64,000 bases of DNA from Thermoanaerobaculales bacterium (lineage in GTDB: Bacteria > Acidobacteriota > Thermoanaerobaculia > Thermoanaerobaculales > Sulfomarinibacteraceae), in contig JARFRM010000224.1 of the NCBI GenBank assembly GCA_029287235.1, positions 41,587 to 105,586 on the forward strand. The letters run 5' to 3'. Of this stretch, positions 1 to 8,073 are shown piece by piece (position 1 is the first letter of the stretch; the number at the start of each line of letters is the position of its first letter). Under the pieces are notes generated by a model. That model searched no databases, was not told the DNA's origin, and saw only the letters and a list, made by a program, of their open reading frames with translations. A program made the translations under genes and the position numbers.

Positions 1-155
1 AGGGAGGCCGAGACCGCGGTCACCGCCACCGCACGATCTCCGAGCGCGTCGTAGGCCGCCTTCGCCAACAGGGTGCTATCGACCCCCCCGGAATAGGCGA
101 CGAGGGCAGAGCCCTGATCGCGGAACCAGTCAAGCAGGACTTCGTAGTTCGACAC
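1..155 (-). CDS. larE: LarE, ATP-dependent sulfur transferase, N-terminal part
   Basis: Partial gene: only about the first 51 codons are inside the window and the rest runs off the left edge. The visible peptide carries the PP-loop ATP-binding motif SGGVDST near residue 24, typical of LarE. LarE adenylates and sulfurates the pyridinium dicarboxylate precursor of the nickel-pincer (NPN) cofactor, sacrificing a cysteine or using a cluster. The GTG start overlaps the larC stop by one base (TAGTG), implying translational coupling. The larB-larC-larE order supports the name. The PP-loop alone would also fit other sulfur transferases or NAD synthase-like enzymes, so the context decides. Confidence 0.85.
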   Translation of the reverse strand, partial: MSNYEVLLDWFRDQGSALVAYSGGVDSTLLAKAAYDALGDRAVAVTAVSAS

Positions 156-1339
156 TAGTCTTCCTCCACCACGCCACCGGCGGCGGCGAGAATGTCGCGG
201 ACCGGAACACCGCTCCTGCGAGCGAGCTCGGCGCAGTCCTCGAACTCCGGGATGCGCCGCAAGACCGTCTCACCGATGATGGCGAGCTTCACCGCCACCG
301 GCCCCCAGGGTGTTTCCACGGTTTCCATCCGCCGGCCCAGATGATGCTTGGCCACGGGGTAGCTGCGGCATCCCAGGCTCGTGGTCTCACGCAGCAGCAC
401 CGAAACGACCGCATCGAGGGCCGCCGTCGGCGCCAACGCGGTGATCAGGTGTCCCGGACGACCCTTCTTCATGACGATGGGGGTGATGGCCGCGTCGAGG
501 GCGCCCGATTCAAGCAGCCGATCGATGACCACGGGCAGCACTCGAGGATCGAGGTCATCGATGTTGCACTCGACGATGACGTGGTCGCTCTGGCTGATCT
601 CGGCTGGCCCGGACAGCTCCCCGACAAACGCGCGCAGTACGTTGGGCAACCCGGGTCGCTCCATGGTCCCCGCACCGATCCCCACGGTTTCGACGGTCAT
701 GGCCGGCATCGTGCCGAAGGTGTTTGCAAAGCTCGTGACCAGGGCTGCTCCGGTGGGAGTCACGGTTTCACCTTCGACCCCGGCCGGATGGACCGGCACG
801 CCGGGCAGCATGGCCGCCACCGCCGGCGCGGGCAGGGGCATGGTGCCGTGGGCACAGTCGATGGTGCCGCTTCCCATGGGTAGGGATGAGCACACAATCT
901 CATACACGGCAAGCTGGTCGAGGGCGAGGCAGGCGCCGACGACATCAATGATGGCATCCACCGCACCGACCTCGTGAAAGTGGACCTCCTCGGCGGTCTC
1001 ACCGTGGACCTCACCCTCGGCCTCGGCCAGGGTCCGGAAGACTGTCTTGGCCATCAGCGCAACGGTGGCCGGAAGCTCGGCGGCATCGACAACGGCCTCG
1101 ACATCGGCGAGCTTTCGGTGATGGGGGTGGGCGTCCGGATCGAAGCCGACCGTCATCCGGCGCGCGGCAAAGCCCCCGGATCGACCCCCGGGCCATTCGA
1201 TCGTGACATCAGGAAAACCCAGAATTCCCGGCAGCGCCTCGACCAGAGAGGCACAATCGGCGGCCTCGGTGAGGGCGCAGAGCATCATGTCGCCGGCGGC
1301 ACCGCCGGCGCAGTCGAGATAGAGCACGCGGCGGCTCAT
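155..1339 (-). CDS. larC: LarC, nickel-pincer cofactor nickel insertase
   Basis: About 394 residues from the ATG that overlaps the larB stop (ATGA); the longer ORF in the track adds an unrelated N-terminus and is not used. The N-terminus YLDCAGGAAGDM and the metal-rich VHFHEVGAVDAI segment are hallmarks of the LarC (DUF111) family. LarC is a CTP-dependent cyclometallase that inserts nickel into the sulfurated pyridinium precursor to give the NPN cofactor used by lactate racemase and related LarA-type epimerases. Here it is one continuous ORF, whereas Lactiplantibacillus makes LarC from two frames by frameshifting. No larA-like apoenzyme gene is visible in the window. Confidence 0.95.
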   Translation of the reverse strand: MSRRVLYLDCAGGAAGDMMLCALTEAADCASLVEALPGILGFPDVTIEWPGGRSGGFAARRMTVGFDPDAHPHHRKLADVEAVVDAAELPATVALMAKTVFRTLAEAEGEVHGETAEEVHFHEVGAVDAIIDVVGACLALDQLAVYEIVCSSLPMGSGTIDCAHGTMPLPAPAVAAMLPGVPVHPAGVEGETVTPTGAALVTSFANTFGTMPAMTVETVGIGAGTMERPGLPNVLRAFVGELSGPAEISQSDHVIVECNIDDLDPRVLPVVIDRLLESGALDAAITPIVMKKGRPGHLITALAPTAALDAVVSVLLRETTSLGCRSYPVAKHHLGRRMETVETPWGPVAVKLAIIGETVLRRIPEFEDCAELARRSGVPVRDILAAAGGVVEED

Positions 1340-2094
1340 GACGAGGCCCCATCCGCCAGGGCGATTCGGTGCACGAGGGTGGCGGCGCCGAATCCGTTGT
1401 CGATGTTGACCACACCGATCCCGGCCGCGCACGAGTTGAGCATACCGAGCAGGGCGGCGACACCGCCGAAACTGGCGCCATAGCCGATGGAGGTGGGCAC
1501 AGCCACCACGGGGCGATGGATGAGTCCCGCCACCACCGATGGCAGCGCGCCCTCCATTCCGGCCGCCACCACCACGGCGCGGGCCGCGCGCAGACGATCG
1601 ATCTGAGAGAAGAGACGATGGATCCCGGCGACCCCGACATCGACGATTCGGTCAACCGGATGGCCGAGATGCTCGAGGACCACCGCGGCCTCCTCGGCGA
1701 CGGGCAGATCCGAGGTTCCGGCGGAGACCACCGCCACTCCGTGGTGGCGGGATGTCTCCTCAGGTCGCGCTTCGAGCACTCGGGCCGCCTCGTGGTAGGC
1801 GACCTCGGGAAACCGCGCGACCAGCGGCGCCGCACGGCGGTTTTCCAGACGGGTGACCAGGACCTTGCCGTGGAGCTCGAGACAGCGTTCGATCAACCCC
1901 TCGAGCTGCTCGTCGGTCTTGCCCGGTGAAAAGATGACCTCTGCGAGACCGGTGCGACGCTCACGGTCGGTGTCGAGGCGGGCAAAGCCCAGATCCTCAA
2001 CTCCACTCGAGGCCAGCTCATCGAGAGCAGCCTCGACATCCGTCGACCCGGCTGCGACACCATTGAGAATCCTGATCAACTCGTCGCGATCCAT
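1336..2094 (-). CDS. larB: LarB, nicotinate adenine dinucleotide carboxylase/hydrolase
   Basis: First gene of the visible lar operon, about 252 residues. The C-terminal two thirds are PurE-like, with motifs such as SAGTSDLPVAEEA, GMEGALPSVVAGL and PTSIGYGASFGG. LarB carboxylates the pyridinium ring of NaAD and hydrolyses it to the mononucleotide precursor of the NPN cofactor. The chosen ATG has GGAGG four bases upstream; an ATG eight codons earlier (2118) is also possible. The gene ends in a 4-bp ATGA overlap with larC. Confidence 0.94.
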   Translation of the reverse strand: MDRDELIRILNGVAAGSTDVEAALDELASSGVEDLGFARLDTDRERRTGLAEVIFSPGKTDEQLEGLIERCLELHGKVLVTRLENRRAAPLVARFPEVAYHEAARVLEARPEETSRHHGVAVVSAGTSDLPVAEEAAVVLEHLGHPVDRIVDVGVAGIHRLFSQIDRLRAARAVVVAAGMEGALPSVVAGLIHRPVVAVPTSIGYGASFGGVAALLGMLNSCAAGIGVVNIDNGFGAATLVHRIALADGASS

Positions 2095-2169
2095 CCATCC
2101 TCCGATACGCGATCTCATCCGCCGAACCCGACAAGGATAACCGAATGTCGACGAGCACAGGAGGGCGGA

Positions 2170-2820
2170 TCAAGTTCTGCGGGCGACCTCGGAGAAGACG
2201 TAGAGCATCTCACGGGCGATCTCGCGGCAGCGCTCGTCATAGATCTCGGCCTCATCCTCGGCGCCGTCAAACGCATTGGGATCGTCATAGGGGATGGCGA
2301 TCCTCTCGTCGGCGCCGTCGACCACCGGGCAGGCGGAATCAGCCGAGAGACAGGTCATGATGGCGATATATCCGCCACCGGGATTGGGCGCGGCGTCATA
2401 GATCTTCGAAAAGACCTGGATCGGCTCCATCGACGGGCTGAAACGGACGTCATAGACGGGGTTCTTGCCATCGGTGAAGGGCTCGATGATGAAACCGGCC
2501 CTGCGCAGGGCGGCCGCCGCCCTCGGGTTGAAGGCCGTGGCCTCGGTGCCACCGGAGAAGGTCTCCACCCCGGGCACCGAGAAGATCGACGCCGCGACCT
2601 GGGCCCAGAGCTGCGACATGTGGCTGCGGCGAGAGTTGTGGGTGCAGATGAAGGTCAATCGCACGGGACCGCCACCCCTCACGCGAGGGACGATGACATC
2701 CGCGAGGTCATCGAGGATCGAGCGGCGCTCAGCCGAGATCCCTTGAATTTCCCCCAGGCGATCTCCGACAGAGGCCGCGAGCTCGGGCACGAGCGTTTCA
2801 TTTTCCGATGGCACCATCAC
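2170..2820 (-). CDS. ArsC-like low-molecular-weight phosphatase/arsenate reductase family protein
   Basis: A 216-residue cytoplasmic protein of the low-molecular-weight tyrosine phosphatase fold. The P-loop CTHNSRRS matches the C-x5-R-S nucleophile loop. Further on, TCLSADSACP reproduces the C-x6-C pair that thioredoxin-coupled arsenate reductases use to shuttle the disulfide, followed by a DDP segment like that of ArsC. It is longer than classical ArsC (about 130 residues), with an extra N-terminal helix of about 50 residues and an insertion between P-loop and Cys pair. It starts at GTG, with an ATG one codon later. No ArsR, ArsB or Acr3 gene is adjacent, so a phosphatase role cannot be excluded. 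Confidence 0.8.
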   Translation of the reverse strand: MMVPSENETLVPELAASVGDRLGEIQGISAERRSILDDLADVIVPRVRGGGPVRLTFICTHNSRRSHMSQLWAQVAASIFSVPGVETFSGGTEATAFNPRAAAALRRAGFIIEPFTDGKNPVYDVRFSPSMEPIQVFSKIYDAAPNPGGGYIAIMTCLSADSACPVVDGADERIAIPYDDPNAFDGAEDEAEIYDERCREIAREMLYVFSEVARRT

Positions 2821-2963
2821 CTCGCAATCGATTGAGAGGATGCCACAGCTCTCGTGATCCGGTAAATCAACCGTGCATCAACATCGCCGCCGAATCCTCC
2901 GTAGAATGACATGGACCCGACCAGGCGAACGCGTGGCGATCGGTCGAGGGGAGGACATCGTCA

Positions 2964-3560
2964 ATGAAGGTCCTGCTGGTCAATCCGGACTATGAGATCG
3001 AGCGTTACATGGGCCGCCACTTCGGCCGAATGGGCTGGGTGATGCCGCCCATGGGTCTTCTCTATCTCGCCGCCGCCTTGGAGAATGAAGGCATCGGCGT
3101 TTCAATCTACGACGCCCAGATCGAGGAGCGTTCGCTTAGGGACGTCGTAGCCGAGGAAAGCCCCGAGATCGTCGGCATCACCTGCGCGACGGCCCTGGTG
3201 GGCAGCACCCTGGCTGCGGCGAAGATGGTCAAGGCGGCCATTCCCGCCACCACGGTGGTGACCGGCGGCGTCCACCCAACCGTCCGTCCGAACGATCTTC
3301 TCGAGGGAGGAGACGTGGATATCGACGATTGGATGCAGCTGAGCTCCATGGGCGGCTATCGGGAGGACGAGCTCTTTTATGTCCCCGAGGGCCGCGACTC
3401 CGACGAGCTCAAACGCCTCCAGCGCCGGGCCAACTTCGGTTTCTACTTCCGTCCGCGCATCATGCTCGGTTTCGTCGGCCGGATCCGTTCCTTCGGCGAG
3501 CTCGGCGAGTACGCCCGCGGCGCGTGGGGTTTGTTGAAAGCCACCGTCGCGCCGTATTGA
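2964..3560 (+). pseudogene. Internally deleted B12-binding radical SAM protein
   Basis: The first ~110 residues are a normal cobalamin-binding domain as found at the N-terminus of B12-dependent radical SAM enzymes (start MKVLLVNPDYE, then VTGGVHPTVRP). Instead of the radical SAM barrel with CxxxCxxC, the reading frame jumps near residue 115 to about 80 residues resembling the far C-terminal tail of the same family (LKRLQRRANFGFYFRPR). The frame stays open, so this looks like an in-frame deletion of roughly the whole catalytic core. It has no cluster cysteines and cannot be a radical SAM enzyme. A stand-alone cobalamin-binding role is possible but less likely than decay. Confidence 0.7.
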
Positions 3561-3694
3561 CCGCGGCGGATTCGGAACGAGGCCGCCGGCGCGCGAGCAG
3601 CGTAGTCGCAGACCCTCCAATCATCCCCTGAGCGACCGCGCTGATTGGGCGACGCTGGGCCGCCAGGGGCGGACCAGGAGGCCGGAGTCGAGGT

Positions 3695-5983
3695 TCACTC
3701 AGAATTCCACCACCCCACGCTCGGCTCATCCGGCTTGAACTCGACGCCGAGCAGCACCACCCCAAGCTCGCGCTGGTCGTCACCACCGTGGGCGCTTGGC
3801 TGATACGGATCACTGATAACTTTGAACTCGACGAATCCCGCGCTGACCGCGGAGGCCGAAACGGGAATCTCGACGGTCAGCGATCGATGGTCGATCTCGA
3901 GTGGCCCGGCCACCGGAAGATCGTCAATGACGACCCGGGGATCAGCCGGCGTCGGCCTCGGGGCGGCAAGGCGGATCACCAGCCGCCCCGGTTCGTCCAC
4001 AACCAACCGGAACCCGGCGACGGGCCCGAGCCACAGCCCGCGGCCGAGCTCACCGAAGGTCTCCCCGTCGTACCCACCCTCGAGCTCGAGACGGAGGCTC
4101 CTCCGCTCGCTCTCACTCGCCGCCGTTCCGCGCCACGCCGCACCCGGTGGTCGCACCACCACCTCTATCAGCTGCACCGTCAGTGGCCGCTCGTCGCCGG
4201 CGCCGGGCGGGTAGGCTTCCGTTCGATTGAAGCGGACGATGACCGGTCCCGATGCGGCGGCGGCGGTCCGGGTCCAGATCCGGGTGGTCTCAGCGTGGCC
4301 TTCGATCTCATACGAACCCCCACCGTGGCTGATATCCACCTCCAGAGGGCGCTCACCCGGCGCCGGTCTGAGCTCGAGCCCGATCAGGGTTCCCGTCGGG
4401 ACCGGCGGCAGCCAGAGCTCGGCGCCGGGACCGGCCCACATGAAGGACCGACCGTCGGCAAGGCTCTCCAGGGTCCACCACCGGCCCACCGGAAGGGGTG
4501 GGTTGTCGATCATGGCCGCTGCGAGAAACCGGCCCTGGGTCAGGGGCCGGAGGCGTTCGGACACCGCCCCGAAGGTGGTGACGACCCCGGTCAACGACGG
4601 CCAGTAGAGGTGGGGGTGGACCGTGGCAACCACCCACGGCCGGTCGACACCGAGCCAGGGCTCGGGCGCGCGCGGCGAGAGCAGCATGGGCGGTGCCGAC
4701 TTTCCCCGCCACTCGAGCACGGACCACCAGTAGGACGAGAAGACATGGATCTCCGGCTCGACCACCACCGCGAGGCCGCGCTCGGAGGCGCGGTCGGCGG
4801 CATCCACCGTGGCCTGCCAGGCGCCGAAGGTCTCGGTGTGCTGCTCGAGAAGCAGCGGCAGGGACGACCCCGCCGCGACCGCGGTCATCGCGAGAAGACC
4901 GACAACGGCCACCGGCGGCGCCACCAGTGATCCCGCCCCGGCCAAGAGCGGCCCTACGGCCATCTGGACGCCGATGGCATAGCGGGCGTAGGAGCGGTTC
5001 TGGAGCATGACGAGCTGGGCCGCGGTGAGACCCAGGATCGCGACCCAGGCCACGGCCGATCTCGGCCCGACCCGCCTCCACCAGGCGACCAGACCGATGA
5101 CCGACAGAACCACCAGGCCGAAAGCCGCCGGGAGCCCGCCGACGCCCTTGAAGAGACCGACATCGGCCAGGATCTCGGTGTTGCGGTGGAGCCGGTCGAC
5201 GTGGAAACTGGCATGGGTCGTGAAGGGCTCGAGGAAGGCCGCCCACCCCCCCTCCAGGTGGGCCATCACCGCCACCGCCACCACAACGGCCGCGACGCCG
5301 AGCACGACGCCGGGGAGGACCCGGCGTCGGGGCCGCACCGACTCCACCCCGATGAGCCACAGCAGGGCGACGCTCGGCAGCAGAATCGGACGGACCAGGA
5401 ACGACGCCGTCAACAGCAAGGTGAAACCGGTCGCCCGCCGGCCCTCGAGGCCACCGGCCAACAGAGCCGCGGCTGCCAGCGCCAGGACGACCGCCGCCAT
5501 GGATGAAAAGCCCCGTACCGAGAAGAGCCACGGTCCGGGCAGGAAGAGGACCAGGAGTGCGGCGGCGGTCGCCACCGGCGGCGGCGCCACTCGGCGTCCA
5601 AGGGCGGCCAACGGCCACAGCGCGAGGATCGAGGCCACGGCCGACACCAACTGGAGGGCGCGATAGGGCGTGCCGGCAAGGGGCAGAAGCAGATGGCCGA
5701 GGGCCAGCAATCCGGGGAAGCCCGGCGGCTGTGGAAAGTGCGCGGCGAGGGAGAAATCGAGCATCCCCCGGGCGAAGAGGGTCTCATCCCACTCCCAGGG
5801 TCCCGATGCCAAGAGTGCAAAACGAGACGTGGCAAGGAGTACGATTGTCAACAGACTCAGCGCGAGGTCGAGTCGGGAATTCGCCAATCCCCAAAGACTC
5901 AGGCCCCAAGAATGCAGTCCCTCCCGCTTCCCGCCGGAGCGACCGGTCCCACCATCGCTGTGCCGTGCCATCAACGCGATCAT
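3695..5983 (-). CDS. GT-C family (ArnT/PMT-like) membrane glycosyltransferase
   Basis: 762 residues. After a short cytoplasmic N-terminus there are about ten hydrophobic segments over residues 35-400, then a soluble C-terminal half. The first extracytoplasmic loop has WEWDETLFARG, the acidic loop-1 motif of polyprenyl-phosphate-sugar-dependent GT39/GT83 transferases, followed by FPQPPGFPGL. Such enzymes move a sugar from a lipid carrier to protein or lipid on the outer face of the inner membrane. The acceptor is unknown. The gene is divergent from the sulfatase with only about 45 bp between starts, so they may share control. The C-terminal domain looks beta-rich and is not recognised. Confidence 0.78.
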   Translation of the reverse strand: MIALMARHSDGGTGRSGGKREGLHSWGLSLWGLANSRLDLALSLLTIVLLATSRFALLASGPWEWDETLFARGMLDFSLAAHFPQPPGFPGLLALGHLLLPLAGTPYRALQLVSAVASILALWPLAALGRRVAPPPVATAAALLVLFLPGPWLFSVRGFSSMAAVVLALAAAALLAGGLEGRRATGFTLLLTASFLVRPILLPSVALLWLIGVESVRPRRRVLPGVVLGVAAVVVAVAVMAHLEGGWAAFLEPFTTHASFHVDRLHRNTEILADVGLFKGVGGLPAAFGLVVLSVIGLVAWWRRVGPRSAVAWVAILGLTAAQLVMLQNRSYARYAIGVQMAVGPLLAGAGSLVAPPVAVVGLLAMTAVAAGSSLPLLLEQHTETFGAWQATVDAADRASERGLAVVVEPEIHVFSSYWWSVLEWRGKSAPPMLLSPRAPEPWLGVDRPWVVATVHPHLYWPSLTGVVTTFGAVSERLRPLTQGRFLAAAMIDNPPLPVGRWWTLESLADGRSFMWAGPGAELWLPPVPTGTLIGLELRPAPGERPLEVDISHGGGSYEIEGHAETTRIWTRTAAAASGPVIVRFNRTEAYPPGAGDERPLTVQLIEVVVRPPGAAWRGTAASESERRSLRLELEGGYDGETFGELGRGLWLGPVAGFRLVVDEPGRLVIRLAAPRPTPADPRVVIDDLPVAGPLEIDHRSLTVEIPVSASAVSAGFVEFKVISDPYQPSAHGGDDQRELGVVLLGVEFKPDEPSVGWWNSE

Positions 5984-6028
5984 ACCCGCCTAATCCTCCC
6001 CAGGCCTCCGCCGTGCAAGAATCACCTC

Positions 6029-7372
6029 ATGTCGAGATCAATATTGACGACGATCGCCACCACCATGGCCGTCCTCGGTTTGGTCGGTTGCTCCGCTCCG
6101 GACTCCCATGATCCTTCTCCGCCCAACCTGCTGCTCATCTCCCTCGACGCATTACGCGCCGACCACCTGAGCAGCTATGGCTATGACCGCCACACGACGC
6201 CCTTTCTCGACGAGCTCTCCGCTCAGGGAGTGCGTTTCTCCCACGCCTCGGTCAACACCCATGGCACGCCTTCGTCGCACACCACCATGCTGACCTCGCT
6301 CTATCAGGAGACCCACCGGGTGTGGGCCGACCCGGCGTCGGGAACACGGCGGGCGCCGTCGATTCCGGACGAGGTCGATCTGCTGCAGGAGATCCTCGTC
6401 CGCGAGGGATTCGCAACCGCGGCAGTGACCGGCGGCGGCTGGATGTCGGCGAGCTACGGATTCTCCCGCGGCTTCGACTTTTTCTCCGACGAAGGCCGAA
6501 CCGCCGATCAAGGCGTCGAGCTCTTTGCCGAGATCCTCGGCCAAGCCCTCGGCACCGGTGACCCGGTCTTTGCCTTCTTCCACACCTACCAGGTCCACTC
6601 GCCCTATCTGCCTCCGGATGGATACGGCACGCTCTTCGGCGAGTTCTCCGGTTCCGTCGAACCAACAAGCGAAGCGCTCCGGCCGCTCGCGGCCACCGCA
6701 GGAAAGCACCTCGATCAGGAAGACTTCGACTTCCTCGTATCGCAGTACGACGGTGAGATCCGCTTCCTCGACGACAGTCTCCGCGTGCTCTTTGGCCGAC
6801 TCGAGGAGATGGGATTCCTCGACAACGCGGTGGTGCTCATCACCGCCGACCACGGTGAGGAGTTCGGCGACCACGGCGGCCTCCTCCACCGCGGCACCCT
6901 CTTCGAGGAGCTGGTCCGGGTGCCGTTCATCGTCTGGGGACGCGGGGTTCCGGCAGGGGCCGTCGATCCGACGCTGGTGAGCACGGTCGATGTCGCCCCG
7001 ACCCTGCTCGCGGCCGCCGGGGTCGAACCGCCTGCCATCATGGAGGGCCGCAACGTCCTCGCTCCAGACGCCACACCGTGGGCCGAGCAACGGATCTTCG
7101 CCCAGTATCGCAACGCGATCTACAGCGTCCGCACCCCACGTTTCAAGCTCATCAGCGGCGCCGGAGGCAGTCGAATGCTCTTCAACCTGGTCCGCGATCC
7201 CGGCGAGCGCTACAACCTCGTAGACCGGCGACCCGAGCACACGACGGCCTTGGCGGCGGAGCTCGATGCCTGGCGCCAGGCACGCCCACTGCTCGCGGAC
7301 TCGGCATCATCGACCACCGATCTCGATCCCGCCACCGAGGACCGGTTGCGGGCCCTGGGCTATCTCGACTGA
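6029..7372 (+). CDS. Sulfatase-like alkaline-phosphatase-superfamily lipoprotein
   Basis: 447 residues from the ATG giving a lipoprotein signal peptide with lipobox LVGC; the longer ORF upstream is a shadow of the glycosyltransferase. Metal-site motifs are present: ISLDALRADHLSSYGY at the N-terminus and ITADHGEEFGDHGG later. At the nucleophile position, where sulfatases have C/S-x-P-x-R for formylglycine, it reads TPSSHTTMLTS. It therefore belongs to the Thr/Ser-nucleophile sulfatase-like branch and is not a formylglycine enzyme. Hydrolase or phospho-transferase activity on the cell surface is inferred. Its 3' end overlaps the convergent response regulator by 13 bp. Confidence 0.85.
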   Translation: MSRSILTTIATTMAVLGLVGCSAPDSHDPSPPNLLLISLDALRADHLSSYGYDRHTTPFLDELSAQGVRFSHASVNTHGTPSSHTTMLTSLYQETHRVWADPASGTRRAPSIPDEVDLLQEILVREGFATAAVTGGGWMSASYGFSRGFDFFSDEGRTADQGVELFAEILGQALGTGDPVFAFFHTYQVHSPYLPPDGYGTLFGEFSGSVEPTSEALRPLAATAGKHLDQEDFDFLVSQYDGEIRFLDDSLRVLFGRLEEMGFLDNAVVLITADHGEEFGDHGGLLHRGTLFEELVRVPFIVWGRGVPAGAVDPTLVSTVDVAPTLLAAAGVEPPAIMEGRNVLAPDATPWAEQRIFAQYRNAIYSVRTPRFKLISGAGGSRMLFNLVRDPGERYNLVDRRPEHTTALAAELDAWRQARPLLADSASSTTDLDPATEDRLRALGYLD

Positions 7373-8073
7373 GATCCGCTCGGTTGATGGCGGTAGCCCA
7401 CCCCGTGCACGGTGGTGATGATCTGCGGTGAGCTCGGATCGACCTCGATCCGTTTGCGGAGCTGAGAAATGGTCTGGTCGAGGGTCCGGCTCGAGGGCAG
7501 ATAGTCCACCCCCCAGCAGGCGTTGAAGATGGTGTTGCGGTCGAGGGCCTTGCCGGCGTGGTGGTGCAGGAGACGGAGGATCTTGACTTCTCGGAGGCTG
7601 AGATCAACGTCGACATCGCCCCGCCGCGCCCGCAGCTCATCCGGCAGGATCTCGAGATCCGCCATCCAGAAAGGCTCGGAGTCCGGCGAAGGTCCGCTCG
7701 AAGCCTTCGTCGCCAGCCACCTCCGGGTCACCGCTCGGATCCGGGCCACCACCTCTCTGATCCCAAAGGGTTTGGTGAGGAAGTCGTCGGCGCCGAGCTC
7801 GAGGCCCACGACCTTGTCGATCTCCTCGGACTTGGCGCTGATGAAGATCACCGGGACATCGCTCGGCCGGGCGCGGAGTCGGCGGCAGACCTCGTAGCCG
7901 TCGATCTCGGGCATCATGATGTCGAGGCACACCACATCGGGAGCCACGCGGTCGAAGAGAGCGAGGGCCTCGGCACCATCGGCCGCCTCTACGGTGTCGT
8001 AGCCCTCGGCCTCGAGCACTTCCACCAGAGCCCGCCGGGTCAGGAGATCGTCTTCAGCCACAAGAATCTTCAC
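7360..8073 (-). CDS. OmpR/PhoB-type response regulator
   Basis: 237 residues. Receiver domain 1-115 with acidic pocket EDD (residues 7-9), phospho-acceptor D51 in CLDIMMPE, and the conserved T/S and K (ISAKS, TKPF). A winged-helix DNA-binding domain follows (about 135-230). It starts with GTG inside the histidine kinase stop (GTGA), so it is the third gene of the VWA-kinase-regulator operon. Convergent with the sulfatase gene, overlapping it by 13 bp. Targets are unknown. Confidence 0.95.
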   Translation of the reverse strand: MKILVAEDDLLTRRALVEVLEAEGYDTVEAADGAEALALFDRVAPDVVCLDIMMPEIDGYEVCRRLRARPSDVPVIFISAKSEEIDKVVGLELGADDFLTKPFGIREVVARIRAVTRRWLATKASSGPSPDSEPFWMADLEILPDELRARRGDVDVDLSLREVKILRLLHHHAGKALDRNTIFNACWGVDYLPSSRTLDQTISQLRKRIEVDPSSPQIITTVHGVGYRHQPSGSQSR

